Shown: positions 51,858 through 60,031, numbered from the stretch's first letter. The stretch: DNA of 64,000 nt from Phragmitibacter sp965284365 (GCA_965284365.1 OZ260079.1:5704001-5768000), one strand, 5' to 3'. Numbers and translations are program-made. The notes: generated by a model from the sequence alone, not told the origin.

Positions 51858-52367
51858 CTAGTGAGCGTGGCTTTGCAGGACGGGCGTGCTTATTTGATGT
51901 TTCTCGACATGCTCCTGGTGCGTGCAGTGGCCGGTGCGAGCGAGGGCATCACAGTTCGCGATGATGCGGATGCTTTTGCCAGCGGCAGTGAAGCCGAGAC
52001 GCTTGGTGATACAGTCTTCCAACAGCGCAATGTGATCGTCTTCGAACTCGACGACGCGATCGCAGTCCTGGCAGATAAGGTGATTGTGCTCGGGCTTGTC
52101 GAGGAAATTGGGGTCGTAATAAGTCTGGTCGCGGCCGAGATCCACCTCGCGGAGGAGCGCACACTCAACGAGCAGGCTGAGCGTGCGATACACGGTGGCG
52201 CGGGAGACGGTCCGATCCAGGCGGCGGGCCATTTCGTGCAGTTGCTCGGCATTAAAGTGGTCCTTGGTTCCGAAGGCAGCTTCGATGATAATATCACGCT
52301 GCTTCGTACGCCGTAACCCTTTTGAGGTCAGGAAAGATTCGAGGTGTTGCCGAATGGCATCAGTCAT
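51858..52367 (-). CDS. Fur-family metal-dependent transcription regulator
   Basis: This 169-residue protein has an N-terminal winged helix (RRTKQRDIIIEAAFG, HFNAEQLHEMARRLD, VSRATVYRTLSLLVECALL) and a C-terminal dimer/metal domain with PEHNHLICQDCDRVVEFED and a further Cys pair (NCDALARTGHC) near the end, the usual structural zinc ligands. The family senses Fe, Zn, Mn or peroxide; Fur, Zur and PerR cannot be separated here. The start is at the ATG at 52367, next to an AT-rich imperfect inverted repeat. It is divergent from the M23 peptidase gene. Confidence 0.92.
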   Translation of the reverse strand: MTDAIRQHLESFLTSKGLRRTKQRDIIIEAAFGTKDHFNAEQLHEMARRLDRTVSRATVYRTLSLLVECALLREVDLGRDQTYYDPNFLDKPEHNHLICQDCDRVVEFEDDHIALLEDCITKRLGFTAAGKSIRIIANCDALARTGHCTHQEHVEKHQISTPVLQSHAH

Positions 52368-52372
52368 ATTTA

Positions 52373-52390
52373 GAATAATTCCAATTTATC
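52373..52390. promoter_or_regulatory. AT-rich imperfect inverted repeat before the Fur-family gene
   Basis: GAATAATTCCAATTTATC lies 6-23 bases upstream of the start codon with imperfect twofold symmetry (GATAAATT / AATTATTC). Its resemblance to the classical Fur box is only partial, so autoregulation is a suggestion. Confidence 0.3.
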
Positions 52391-52491
52391 GTTGAGAAAG
52401 CGCATGCGTCAACCTATACCCGCCCTGCAAAAGGCAATCTGGGACAAATTTTGAGCAAACCAAGGCAAGTTTGAACAAGAAATGTCCATGA

Positions 52492-53265
52492 GTGAAACTT
52501 CGTGAAGAAGCCAAAGTTGCATGGCAAAGGTCGGTAGTGAAAACAATTTTCCGCAGGTTTCCATATGCCTTTAGGCGCACGCTTTCTCCCTTTGGAAAAA
52601 GCTCTCTCGCTGCGGCAATGCTAAATGCGGTTTTGCTAACAGGTACGGGCTGCCAACCTCCGGACGCTCCTCAGCCAAAGCCGCTCGATGCCGCATTCAT
52701 CCGCCTGAGCGCCATCGAAGTAGCCGGGCTACCGGAGGCGGTGCGATTCGAGGCGCCCATGGGAGGCGAGTCCGGCGCGCTTACCTATAATGCGCAGCCG
52801 TTTCTCACCACGCGTCATTTGGGAGACGATCTCAACGGCATCGGCGGATGGAATTCCGATTTGGGAGATACAGTGTATGCGAGCAGCACGGGGCAGGTCG
52901 TCTATACCGGCACACCCAGCGATGGCTGGGGTCTGATGGTCATCCTGGCACATCGGGTGCGGGAGCCGGACGCGCCGGGGGGTTACGCGGTTTACCAAAC
53001 GGTCTATGCGCACCTCGAGAGCATCGCCGTAAAGTCTGGCGAAACGTTGGCTCGCGGCGCAAAGCTAGGCACGGTGGGCACTGCCAATGGGAAATATCTC
53101 GCGCATTTGCATTTCGAGATCCGAAAGAGCCTTTCGGTCTATCCCGGCATCGGGTATGCGGATGGACCGCTGGACAGGGTCTCCCCTGAAAAGTTCCTGC
53201 GGGAGCATGCCGGGAAAGGCGTGCTGATGGAGGCGCCGCATTTCTCCGCTCAGGCGGATCAGTGA
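52492..53265 (+). CDS. M23-family metallopeptidase, probable envelope protein
   Basis: The GTG start at 52492 gives 257 residues; a Met at 52618 (MLNAVLLTGTGC) is an alternative that would give a compact lipoprotein-like signal ending at a Cys. The LytM domain shows FLTTRHLGDDLNG (His109, Asp113), GQVVYTGTPSDGWGLMVILAH and AHLHFEIRK (His205, His207), so the zinc-binding HxxxD and HxH motifs are both present. Such proteins cut peptide bridges in peptidoglycan or, when degenerate, activate amidases. It is divergent from the Fur-family regulator. Confidence 0.85.
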   Translation: MKLREEAKVAWQRSVVKTIFRRFPYAFRRTLSPFGKSSLAAAMLNAVLLTGTGCQPPDAPQPKPLDAAFIRLSAIEVAGLPEAVRFEAPMGGESGALTYNAQPFLTTRHLGDDLNGIGGWNSDLGDTVYASSTGQVVYTGTPSDGWGLMVILAHRVREPDAPGGYAVYQTVYAHLESIAVKSGETLARGAKLGTVGTANGKYLAHLHFEIRKSLSVYPGIGYADGPLDRVSPEKFLREHAGKGVLMEAPHFSAQADQ

Positions 53266-53355
53266 TAGCCGAAGGCGCAGTGAAACTCTGCCTGGACCGG
53301 AGTGCTGCCTTCCCAAGCGGACGCTGCCTCGTGCTAAGTGAGCGAGGCGATTAGA

Positions 53356-53709
53356 CTACTGCTGCCTGGCAGCCAAATTCTCCAGAGCGGCGAAGAGGGC
53401 GTGTTCGCGCTGGGCAGCCTCGACATGGTAATAGAGCGGGGTGTCGCGAGAGATTTCGGAACGATTGCGAATGAGGCTTTGAGCATCCTCGATGAGGGCT
53501 TCTTCAGAAGTCGGAATCGTCACGGCATTCTCGACCTGGTTGTCGGCTGACACGAGGAGAAACAAGGCGGCGACCGCTAGGACTAATGCAACGATAAAAG
53601 CGAGGAACTGCGTCCACGAGGTGCGCCCATTAAGATAAGCGAAAATGGACGGTACGGCGGAGCTTTTGGCTGAGGTCGGAGCTGCGGTGGGAGGCAGGGC
53701 GAGATTCAT
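53356..53709 (-). CDS. Hypothetical single-pass membrane protein
   Basis: The frame extends to 53859, but the upstream part is AT-rich and Tyr/Asn-rich. The Met at 53709 (MNLALPPTAAPTSA) gives a coherent 117-residue protein with a Ser/Ala-rich N-terminus, one strong membrane helix (FLAFIVALVLAVAALFLLV) and an external or cytoplasmic Glu/Ala-rich helical tail (SEEALIEDAQSLIRN, EHALFAALENLAARQQ). No family was recognised. Confidence 0.55.
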   Translation of the reverse strand: MNLALPPTAAPTSAKSSAVPSIFAYLNGRTSWTQFLAFIVALVLAVAALFLLVSADNQVENAVTIPTSEEALIEDAQSLIRNRSEISRDTPLYYHVEAAQREHALFAALENLAARQQ

Positions 53710-54057
53710 GGCGGCGCGGAGAAGGGTCGAACGACTGAGCTTTGCTGGATTATGGTAATTATAGAAGCGCTGATATTGTTTGCAATAATTATATGCAATT
53801 TTCAGAAAAAATTCTTCTATACCCGTGTCGTTCGTGCGATACCCCTCGGCCATTCGCAACTTTGCGGCGGAAAATTAACAGCGTTCGCATGTTTGGAAAG
53901 TAATATGTTCGCAAACGTGTGAGAAAAAGTTCCGGTTTGGCCGTGGAACGATGACTGACGCGGATTGTCAGCGCCGTTTCTATCCATCCTGAGAAGACGG
54001 CCCGCGCTTTTGCAGAAATGAATGGCGTGGTCGCGGCTCTCTGTTCTCCTATTCACC

Positions 54058-55278
54058 ATGCCTCGCTCCCCTTCCCGCCTCGCCTCGCTGTTCCGTGCTG
54101 GTCTTTCCTTTGAGACTCCCCCACCCCGCTTTTGCTCTCGGCTCCGGGTAGCCACGGTTTTCCTGATGATGACTTTGACCCTTTCTGTTTCCGATTCTGT
54201 TTTAGCGGCAGACAAGGAATGGCATGAGGTCACGCAATTACCCGAATGTCATAGCATCGGCTGGGTGCGGGCCAATACGCAGGTAAAGGGGCAGAAGAAT
54301 TGGGACGGTGTGCTGGATGAAGTGAAATGGGGCACACCCTCGCCGCAGCAGGCCGTGGAGCGGAACTGGAACTGGGACCTGACGGATGAAGCCTGGCAAC
54401 AAGCGGTTGCAGCCAAGGGTGAAGGCAAGAAAGAGGATGTGACTTTTGACCTCTGGGTGCCAGAGGAAGCGAAGATGGTGCGCGGGATCGTGGTCATCTC
54501 CGCGCATGGCAGCGGGGAGTATTTGTATCGCCACCCCGAGCTGCGGAAGATCGCGCGGGAGCTGCATCTGGCGGTGTTCAAGTTTCTGGGGAATCCCGTG
54601 CAACGCGGATTCTGGCCCAGGAGTTTGCTCTACGGAAAACTCAAGGACTTTGGTCAGAAGGTCGGGCATCCGGAACTGGAGACGGCGCCGCTCTTCACCT
54701 ATGGGCACTCCAATGGCACGGGCTTCTCCGCAATTTTCCCCGCGACTGTGGCGGAGAACAAACGTGTGTGGGGCTGGGTCTCCATGCGGCCGGGCACGAC
54801 GTTTCAGGTGTATCAGCCAGGAGCCGCCAGGATTCCGGGACTGGTGATCTTCGGCGAGGATGACGCGTTTCTCGCGAAGCCATCACGCGAGGAGAATCTG
54901 GCGGTGGTGCAGACCATGCGGAAGAAGCACGGCGCCGTGTGGTGTTATGCGGTGGAACCGAAGACCGGTCATGGACCGGGCGAGAAAACGTGGCCGCTGG
55001 TGTTTTCGTTTTTAAAACACATCTTCGCCGCGCGTGTGGGTGGTGAAGTTGGAGACGGGAAAGGAAAGGATTCTGCGCAGCGCGAGCTAAAAGTGCTGGA
55101 GGAGAAGAGCGGGTATCTGGGAGCGAACTGGGACTCGGCCAAAGGTGGTTATCAGGAATTGGCGATCGGTGCGTATGAAAATCCGGGTAGAGAGAAGGCG
55201 TCCTGGTCGTGGCTGATCAATGAGGCCTTTGCCAAAGACTGGCAGGCGTTTCAACGGGATGGCGTGGTAGCCAAGTGA
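54058..55278 (+). CDS. Secreted alpha/beta-hydrolase-fold protein
   Basis: The ATG at 54058 gives 406 residues; a start at 54022 is also open. A basic N-terminus and hydrophobic stretch (VATVFLMMTLTLSVSDSVLA) form the export signal. The hydrolase core shows GIVVISAHGSGEY, the nucleophile elbow YGHSNGTG (Ser near 218), FGEDDAFL (Asp) and KTGHGPGEK (His), giving a plausible Ser-Asp-His triad. It resembles secreted esterase/peptidase-like hydrolases of Verrucomicrobiota. The substrate is unknown. It converges on the OYE gene through a shared terminator. Confidence 0.75.
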   Translation: MPRSPSRLASLFRAGLSFETPPPRFCSRLRVATVFLMMTLTLSVSDSVLAADKEWHEVTQLPECHSIGWVRANTQVKGQKNWDGVLDEVKWGTPSPQQAVERNWNWDLTDEAWQQAVAAKGEGKKEDVTFDLWVPEEAKMVRGIVVISAHGSGEYLYRHPELRKIARELHLAVFKFLGNPVQRGFWPRSLLYGKLKDFGQKVGHPELETAPLFTYGHSNGTGFSAIFPATVAENKRVWGWVSMRPGTTFQVYQPGAARIPGLVIFGEDDAFLAKPSREENLAVVQTMRKKHGAVWCYAVEPKTGHGPGEKTWPLVFSFLKHIFAARVGGEVGDGKGKDSAQRELKVLEEKSGYLGANWDSAKGGYQELAIGAYENPGREKASWSWLINEAFAKDWQAFQRDGVVAK

Positions 55279-55289
55279 GAGCAAAAGAA

Positions 55290-55319
55290 AAAGGACGCAC
55301 CGAGTAAGGCGCGTCCTTT
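55290..55319. terminator. Bidirectional rho-independent terminator
   Basis: AAAGGACGC (55290-55298) pairs with GCGTCCTTT (55311-55319). The A-rich bases upstream and T-rich end serve both convergent genes (hydrolase and OYE-family reductase). Confidence 0.85.
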
Positions 55320-55353
55320 GATAGCTGATTGTTAGGTTAGCCGACGATAATTG

Positions 55354-56472
55354 TCAGTCAGGCTGGCGGTTCTCCGTGCTGGGGCGGTAGCGCTCCAGCC
55401 AATGCGCATAAGGCGCTGGCAAAACCCAGGCGGGCTTGTCCACACCGAGCGCCTGAGCGGCGGCGTAAGTCCAGTGAGGATTGGCGAGATGCGCGCGACC
55501 GATCAACGCGAGATCGAGTTGTCCTTCCGCGACAGCGGCTTCGGCCACGCGTGGCAAATCGAAACCCCAGGCTGAAGAGACCGGGATGCCTGCCTCTTTC
55601 CTCACACGACCGGCTACCGGTCCCAGGAAGCCTGAACCCCAAGGCACCTTGCCGTCTGGAGTGGAAAAGCCAACACTGACACTCAAGAGATCCAGCCCCT
55701 CTGCTTTGAGCATGCGAGTCAGCTCAATGGATTCCGAGAGCGTCTCTTCATCATTGCCGTCATACTCAATAACACCGAAGCGGGCGGTCAGGGGCAGACG
55801 CTCCGGCCAGACCTTCCGAACGGCTTTCAACGTGTCCAACAAGAAGCGGCAGCGTTTGATGAAGTCGCCGCCGTATTCGTCGGTGCGTTGATTGGCGTTT
55901 CGTGAGAAGAAGCTCTGAGCCAGGTAACCATGCGCGAAGTGCAGCTCCAACCACTCGAAGCCCGCGGCAAGTGCCCGCTGAGCGGCGGAAACAAAGTCCT
56001 GCTGCACCCGTGCGATGTCTTCATGCGTCATGGCGACCGGGACGCGATTCAACTGACCGCCAAACGCAATGGCTGATGGCCCGAAGATTTTCCAGCCTTC
56101 CGGATCTCCTTCAGGAATGTGATCGTCCCCTTCCCAGGGACGGCGCGCGCTGGCCTTTCGTCCGGCGTGCCCGATCTGAATGCCAGGCACCGCCCCGGCG
56201 GAACGGATCGATGCGGCGATGGGCGCCAGTTTATCGGCTTGAGCATCGTTCCACAAACCCGTGCAGGCCGGAGTGATGCGACCTTCAGGGGCGACACCGG
56301 TAGCCTCGACGATTACCAAGCCGGGACCGCCGCGCGCCAAGGACGTGTAGTGCGCATGATGCCAGTCATTGACCAGGCCGTCCTGCGCCATGTATTGGCA
56401 CATGGGAGGCACAGCGACTCGATTGCGAAGGGAGATGTCTTTGAGTTGGAACGGTTCGAATAAGGCGGACAT
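55354..56472 (-). CDS. Old-yellow-enzyme family NADH:flavin oxidoreductase (YqjM-like)
   Basis: This 372-residue FMN barrel begins MSALFEPFQLKDISLRNRVAVPPMCQY, with Cys25 at the position that tunes FMN in YqjM-type enzymes. Further motifs are GLVIVEATGVAPEGR, GIQIGHAGRKAS, WLELHFAHGYLAQSFFSRNANQRTD split over 190-215, LPLTARFGVIEYD and ALIGRAHLANPHW. The family reduces activated C=C bonds with NAD(P)H and is linked to detoxification or stress. It is monocistronic. The start is just before a REP-rich region. Confidence 0.92.
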   Translation of the reverse strand: MSALFEPFQLKDISLRNRVAVPPMCQYMAQDGLVNDWHHAHYTSLARGGPGLVIVEATGVAPEGRITPACTGLWNDAQADKLAPIAASIRSAGAVPGIQIGHAGRKASARRPWEGDDHIPEGDPEGWKIFGPSAIAFGGQLNRVPVAMTHEDIARVQQDFVSAAQRALAAGFEWLELHFAHGYLAQSFFSRNANQRTDEYGGDFIKRCRFLLDTLKAVRKVWPERLPLTARFGVIEYDGNDEETLSESIELTRMLKAEGLDLLSVSVGFSTPDGKVPWGSGFLGPVAGRVRKEAGIPVSSAWGFDLPRVAEAAVAEGQLDLALIGRAHLANPHWTYAAAQALGVDKPAWVLPAPYAHWLERYRPSTENRQPD

Positions 56473-56782
56473 GGAATGGGACTGCTGTGATCCTGATGCT
56501 AAGGGGTGTGCGTGCGTGCGGTGAGGTTAGGATGTATACGTTCCGGAGTCGTGGTCGGGGCGGAGGTATTTTTTGGAATGCGGTGGCAAAACGAAGTGCG
56601 ACACCGCTTTGGCAAAGTGCGGGATCCGGGAAAGAACATGGGCTTGAACGAGAGGCGATGATGGTGGAGTCAGAGTGGATGAGCCAATTGGGAGGGACTG
56701 CCAAGTCATCTTCCGTTTTTGTCAGCATGTGTCCGGCCATGCTCCTTCTCCAAGATTAATACGCATGTCACCTTGCTCCATC
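56473..56782. other. Spacer holding a REP unit and a long inverted flank
   Basis: These 310 bases carry the promoter side of the OYE gene and a plus-orientation REP (56571-56620), followed by GGGATCCGGGAAAGAACATG and CGAGAGGCGATGATGG, which recur after the RAYT gene at 57570-57607. No gene was recognised. Confidence 0.6.
56571..56620 (+). repeat. REP-like palindrome, plus orientation
   Basis: TTTTTTGGAATGCGGTGGCA begins this copy and GCGACACCGCTTTGGCAAAG closes it. The GCGGTG/CACCGC stem is intact. At the variable base between stem and T-run it has A on this strand (CATTCC in the reverse reading). Confidence 0.8.
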
Positions 56783-56831
56783 GTCCGGGCCTCTCGTTTG
56801 AGTCCCTCGTCTCTTTACCCTCCACAAACCC

Positions 56832-56873
56832 TGCCAAAGCGGTGTCGCGCTGCGCTTCCCACCGCAGTCCAAA
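56832..56873 (-). repeat. REP-like palindrome, minus orientation, left of RAYT gene
   Basis: CTGCCAAAGCGGTGTCGCGC followed by TGCGCTTCCCACCGCAGTCC forms the left inverted arm. It has G at the variable site (CGCAGTCC). Confidence 0.8.
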
Positions 56874-56934
56874 GGGACGCGAGCCTATTTAGATTTTCTC
56901 TTGCACCTGTGAAAGTGTAGGATGCAATTATATC

Positions 56935-57507
56935 GTGTCCGCTCCTGAATCGATTGCCTGGCCGCACGCTCCACCGCACCGTCTTGGTCCGCGAGGAAGT
57001 TATTTTGTGACTACAGGAACATATCGACGTTATCATTTTTTTAAAGGGCGCGATCGTCTGGAAGTATTGCATCGCGGCTTACTGCGCGTGGCTCACGACT
57101 TCGGGTGGCAGTTGGAAGCCTGGGCGGTATTTTCCAATCACTACCACTTCGTGGCCAAGTCTCCTGATAGCGAAGAGCACGCAGAGAGTCTCAGCCCCAT
57201 GCTTTCGCTTCTGCACGAACGCACAGCTAAGTGGGTGAACAAAATGGACGAGGCATCTGAACGAAAAGTCTGGCATAACTATCGGGAAACGTATCTGAGC
57301 TTCGAGCGGTCCTACTTCGCGAGGCTCGCCTATACCCATCAGAACCCCGTGAAGCACGGCTTGGTGCGCGTTGCCAGTGCTTATCCATGGTGCAGCGCGG
57401 GGTGGCTGGAACGCGAAGGGTCTACTGCTTTGATCAAGTCTCTGGAGAGCTTTAAACCCAACGCAGTACAGGTGCCAGATAACTACGCCCCAGACTCCGA
57501 ATGGTGA
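56935..57507 (+). CDS. REP-associated tyrosine transposase (RAYT, HUH/Y1 type)
   Basis: This 190-residue protein starts at GTG 56935. The Y1 transposase fold is marked by GSYFVTTGTYRR at the start, the HUH metal motif SNHYHFVAKS (His69, His71) and the catalytic Tyr133 in ARLAYTHQNPVKHGLV, a signature of the RAYT family. The C-terminal YPWCSAGWL is also typical. RAYTs are single-copy chromosomal relatives of IS200/IS605 transposases that nick single-stranded REP hairpins and are thought to spread them. The gene looks intact. Confidence 0.92.
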   Translation: MSAPESIAWPHAPPHRLGPRGSYFVTTGTYRRYHFFKGRDRLEVLHRGLLRVAHDFGWQLEAWAVFSNHYHFVAKSPDSEEHAESLSPMLSLLHERTAKWVNKMDEASERKVWHNYRETYLSFERSYFARLAYTHQNPVKHGLVRVASAYPWCSAGWLEREGSTALIKSLESFKPNAVQVPDNYAPDSEW

Positions 57508-57516
57508 GGTATTTTG

Positions 57517-57560
57517 TGGACTGCGGTGGGAAGCAACGCGCCACACCGCTTTGGCAGGGT
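57517..57560 (+). repeat. REP-like palindrome, plus orientation, right of RAYT gene
   Basis: TTGTGGACTGCGGTGGGAAG continues CAACGCGCCACACCGCTTTGGCAG in pieces and forms the right inverted arm beside the RAYT stop codon. It is the best-conserved intact copy and serves as the reference for the interrupted ones. Confidence 0.82.
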
Positions 57561-57770
57561 GCGGGATCCGGGAAAGAACAATGGACTTAAACGAGAGGCC
57601 CGGATGATGGATTGCGGCAGTGTTGAGTCAGGAGCGAAGAGACATGCAATGCCAAAAACACAAAATGCGATGATAAGTCAAAGTCAGTGTATTTGATGAC
57701 TGGCTACTTCAAATTTTCAAATCCGCGCCTCTCGTTTACCTCGTCTACCAGTCTCGCCTCCTAAACCTTG

Positions 57771-57807
57771 CCAAAGCGGTGTGGCGCCTTCGGCTTCCCA
57801 CCGCAGT
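57771..57807 (-). repeat. REP-like palindrome interrupted by IS110 copy B
   Basis: GCCAAAGCGGTGTGGCGCCT then TCGGCTTCCCACCGCAGT stops at the IS110 left end. The expected continuation CCAAAAAG is found at 59020-59027, past the element. The upstream flank CCTCTCGTTTACCTCG is the RAYT-arm sequence in inverse orientation. Confidence 0.82.
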
Positions 57808-57860
57808 TGTATGTTCTGAGCAGCTGACTCTTTGTTCCGCTGTGAAGCGCATTTAAAGGG

Positions 57861-58037
57861 TTGGCACCGAGGATGAGGTGGCCGCCTCATCCTCGGTGGC
57901 GTCAGTGAGAACCAACCGCAGTTGAACCGTCTGTTTATACAGCCGTGTTTGTTTTGGAGCCTGTTCCCTCACGCCTGTCACTGAACTCGAACCGTTGATT
58001 GAGCGTTCCCTTGCCAGGAACAGCTCGCATTTGCAAG
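57861..58037 (+). ncRNA. Putative IS110 bridge RNA, copy B
   Basis: In order: a 34-base hairpin (57865-57898, arm CACCGAGGATGAGG) with compensatory base changes relative to copy A; ACCGCAGTTG (57915-57924), identical to the REP/left-end junction of this copy; a small hairpin CTGT-ttat-ACAG; TTTTGGAG (57952-57959), complementary to the right target CTCCAAAA; ACCGTTG (57991-57997), identical to the right end at 59011-59017; and TGCAAG (58032-58037), pairing with CTTGTA of the donor left end with one G-T wobble. GTGAG (57905-57909) can pair with CTCAC (57968-57972) to close the target loop. The transcript itself is inferred. Confidence 0.72.
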
Positions 58038-58038
58038 T

Positions 58039-59007
58039 ATGAGACCCAATGACTCTCCCCAGATTATCCACCTAGGCATCGATGTTGCCAAGGACTCTCT
58101 GCAAGTGGATAACACCGTGCTGCCAGCCCTGCCTATGGTGCCCAATACCAAGGCCGGTCACCAGCGCCTCATCAAGGCCATCCTCAAACTCAAAACTAAA
58201 GCTAAGGCCCTCTCCCAGGTCCACGTCGTCCTGGAAGCCACCGGTGGTTACGAGCGTCCCCTCATGGATGCTCTGCATCAAGCTGCCATCCCAGTCAGCC
58301 GTATGAACGCGGCACGGGTGCGCGCCTTTGCCACTGCTACAGGCACTCTGGCCAAAACCGATCCCATTGATGCCAGGATGTTAACCCTCTTTGGCCAAAA
58401 GATGGCACCGGCTCCTACGGTGCAGCTTACCGACACCCAGCGTGAGCTGGCGGAGATTACCCAGCGCAGGACCCAACTCATCAAGCTGCTGGTCATGGAG
58501 AAGAACCGTCTGCCAACCCACAGCCACCCCATTTTGATTAAGCAGGCTCAAAAAGGTCTGCAGGCTCTTCAAAAACAGATCGATCAACTCGATGCGCTGG
58601 TCACAAAGCTCAGCCAACAAAACCCTGATCTGCAGCAAAAAATCCAGCGCCTGTGTCAGCTTAAGGGTGTCTCCACTGTAACGGCTCAAGGCGTCCTGGC
58701 GGCCATGCCCGAACTGGGCACTCTCAACCGCAGGCAGGCCGCCTCCCTGGCAGGCCTGGCCCCTCGCAATCGTGACAGTGGCAGCAAAGAGGGCCGCCGT
58801 TATATCAGCGGAGGCCGCACCGAAGTGCGCCGCGCTCTCTACATGGCTGCACTCACCGCCAGCCATCACAACCCCATCCTTAAAACTTTTTATCAGCACC
58901 TCATCAACGAGGGTAAAGCCCCAAAACTCGCCATCACAGCCGTCATGCGCAAGCTCCTTTCAGTCATGAACCAACTCATCAAAAATCCTGACTTTACTCT
59001 TGCATGA
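58039..59007 (+). CDS. IS110-family transposase (DEDD recombinase), copy B
   Basis: This 322-residue protein starts at the ATG that aligns with copy A. Catalytic residues visible are Asp15 (LGIDVAKDS), Glu66 (LEATGGYER), Asp108 and Asp111 (KTDPIDARML) in the RuvC-like domain, and the Ser (residue 247) in LAPRNRDSGSKEGRRY of the C-terminal Tnp_2 domain. A coiled region lies between (KQAQKGLQALQKQIDQLD). The gene looks intact. The guide-containing leader upstream and the 12-bp tail complete the element. Confidence 0.93.
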   Translation: MRPNDSPQIIHLGIDVAKDSLQVDNTVLPALPMVPNTKAGHQRLIKAILKLKTKAKALSQVHVVLEATGGYERPLMDALHQAAIPVSRMNAARVRAFATATGTLAKTDPIDARMLTLFGQKMAPAPTVQLTDTQRELAEITQRRTQLIKLLVMEKNRLPTHSHPILIKQAQKGLQALQKQIDQLDALVTKLSQQNPDLQQKIQRLCQLKGVSTVTAQGVLAAMPELGTLNRRQAASLAGLAPRNRDSGSKEGRRYISGGRTEVRRALYMAALTASHHNPILKTFYQHLINEGKAPKLAITAVMRKLLSVMNQLIKNPDFTLA

Positions 59008-59095
59008 AACACCGTTGCTCCAAAAAGACGTGGGCGAGCTAAATTAATACGAAGATGCAGGAGTGGTAAGGCGAACTAGTTCTCCGCTCCTCCCG

Positions 59096-60031
59096 CTACT
59101 TCAACTCAATCAGCAACTGCACCGTCTCTTCATTCGGCAATTCCGTGTCTGAAAAGCGAATGCGGTATTGATTCCCCTTTGACTCAGGCAAGGTTACGGC
59201 ATGGGCGCTGGAGGCATTGGCGAAAGGGACGAACTTGCCTTTGGCATCGGCTTTCTCCAGTGTGCTGGTGAGACCGAAGGTGGCGAGAGTGAGGTGCTGG
59301 CCGGGGCGGGCGCCGAAGGCGATGGTGGCGTTAGGCAGGGTGCGTTCGAAGTCCCAGAATGTGCCGCCGATCTTGCCTTTGCCGAGCTTTAGACGGCCAT
59401 CGGCAAAGGAGACATCCGGGTTCTGGGTGGGTTCTTCATCCACGCCCTCTTCGCGGCTTCCGCCGGTAGAGCAGCCGGCGGCTTCCCAGCTTTCATACCA
59501 CTTCTCGAGCGGGAAGGTGTCATCGTTCTGGAAGATCTCGGTGACGAGATTGCAGAGGCGGACTTCATAATACTTCATGACCGCAGCGGAGGCCTCGATC
59601 TGGGTCATGGTGCCGCCATCGCCGCGGGCAAAGCGGTCATAATAAAGATTGGCGGCGACGCCTTGAGCATCGCGTGAGAGTTCGGATTCCAGCGTCTCGC
59701 GATCGGCCTTCGGATCGGAGGCGACCGAAAGGTCGAGGAACTCTTTCAGGATGCCAATGCCGATCGCTTCGTTGCCTTCGACCATGTCGCGGGTGCTGCC
59801 TTCCAGCTTCTTTTCATTGGCTGCGGTCAGAGCTTTCACCTTGTCCGGCAGGGCGAGAGCGCGGCGATGCAGCGCTGATTTTTGGGATGGAGCGACCTTG
59901 GTACTCGCGGGAGCCGCGTCTTCACTCCCCTTCCCGGCTGGTTTGAATTTCACCTGGGCGTACACACCGGGAGCCATGAGCGAGAGAGCAAAAGCGAACA
60001 GCACGGAAGTGAGGAATGAAGAGCTGGACAT
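59096..60031 (-). CDS. Secreted hypothetical protein
   Basis: This 311-residue protein has a signal peptide (FLTSVLFAFALSLMAPGVYA). A Lys/Ala-rich linker is followed by a helical region (residues 60-175, KVKALTAANEKKLEGS, GILKEFLDLSV) and a Cys-containing segment (WEAAGCSTGGSREEG). The C-terminal beta-rich part has repeated short strands (TFGLTSTLEKADAKGKF, YRIRFSDTELP). No family was recognised. It is divergent from the exported protein at 60150. Confidence 0.65.
   Translation of the reverse strand: MSSSSFLTSVLFAFALSLMAPGVYAQVKFKPAGKGSEDAAPASTKVAPSQKSALHRRALALPDKVKALTAANEKKLEGSTRDMVEGNEAIGIGILKEFLDLSVASDPKADRETLESELSRDAQGVAANLYYDRFARGDGGTMTQIEASAAVMKYYEVRLCNLVTEIFQNDDTFPLEKWYESWEAAGCSTGGSREEGVDEEPTQNPDVSFADGRLKLGKGKIGGTFWDFERTLPNATIAFGARPGQHLTLATFGLTSTLEKADAKGKFVPFANASSAHAVTLPESKGNQYRIRFSDTELPNEETVQLLIELK

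Larger units (their letters stand above)
56783..57607 (+). mobile_element. RAYT transposase locus flanked by inverted REP-containing arms
   Basis: The gene at 56935-57507 is bracketed by an inverted pair: left arm about 56783-56873 and right arm about 57517-57607. Both contain a REP and, further from the gene, the shared sequence AAACGAGAGGCCCGGA (right arm reading). The arrangement matches a REP-associated tyrosine transposase with its cognate palindromes. Related REPs elsewhere in the window would be the dispersed non-autonomous copies. Confidence 0.8.
57808..59019 (+). mobile_element. IS110-family element, copy B, inserted in a REP palindrome
   Basis: The element is defined by comparison with copy A. 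The left end TGTATGTTCTGAG follows REP bases CCCACCGCAGT, and the right end ACACCGTTGCT is followed by the REP remainder CCAAAAAG. The element is 1212 bp with a 231-bp leader before the ATG at 58039 and 12 bp after the stop. Orientation and insertion point within the REP are the same as for copy A. Confidence 0.88.

Noticed and set aside
52373..52390. A true Fur box before the Fur-family gene
   Set aside because: Agreement with the 19-bp consensus is too low to call it; kept only as a weak inverted repeat.
53817..54233. 138-codon minus-strand frame before the alpha/beta hydrolase
   Set aside because: Overlaps the hydrolase signal peptide in antisense and has no recognisable pattern.
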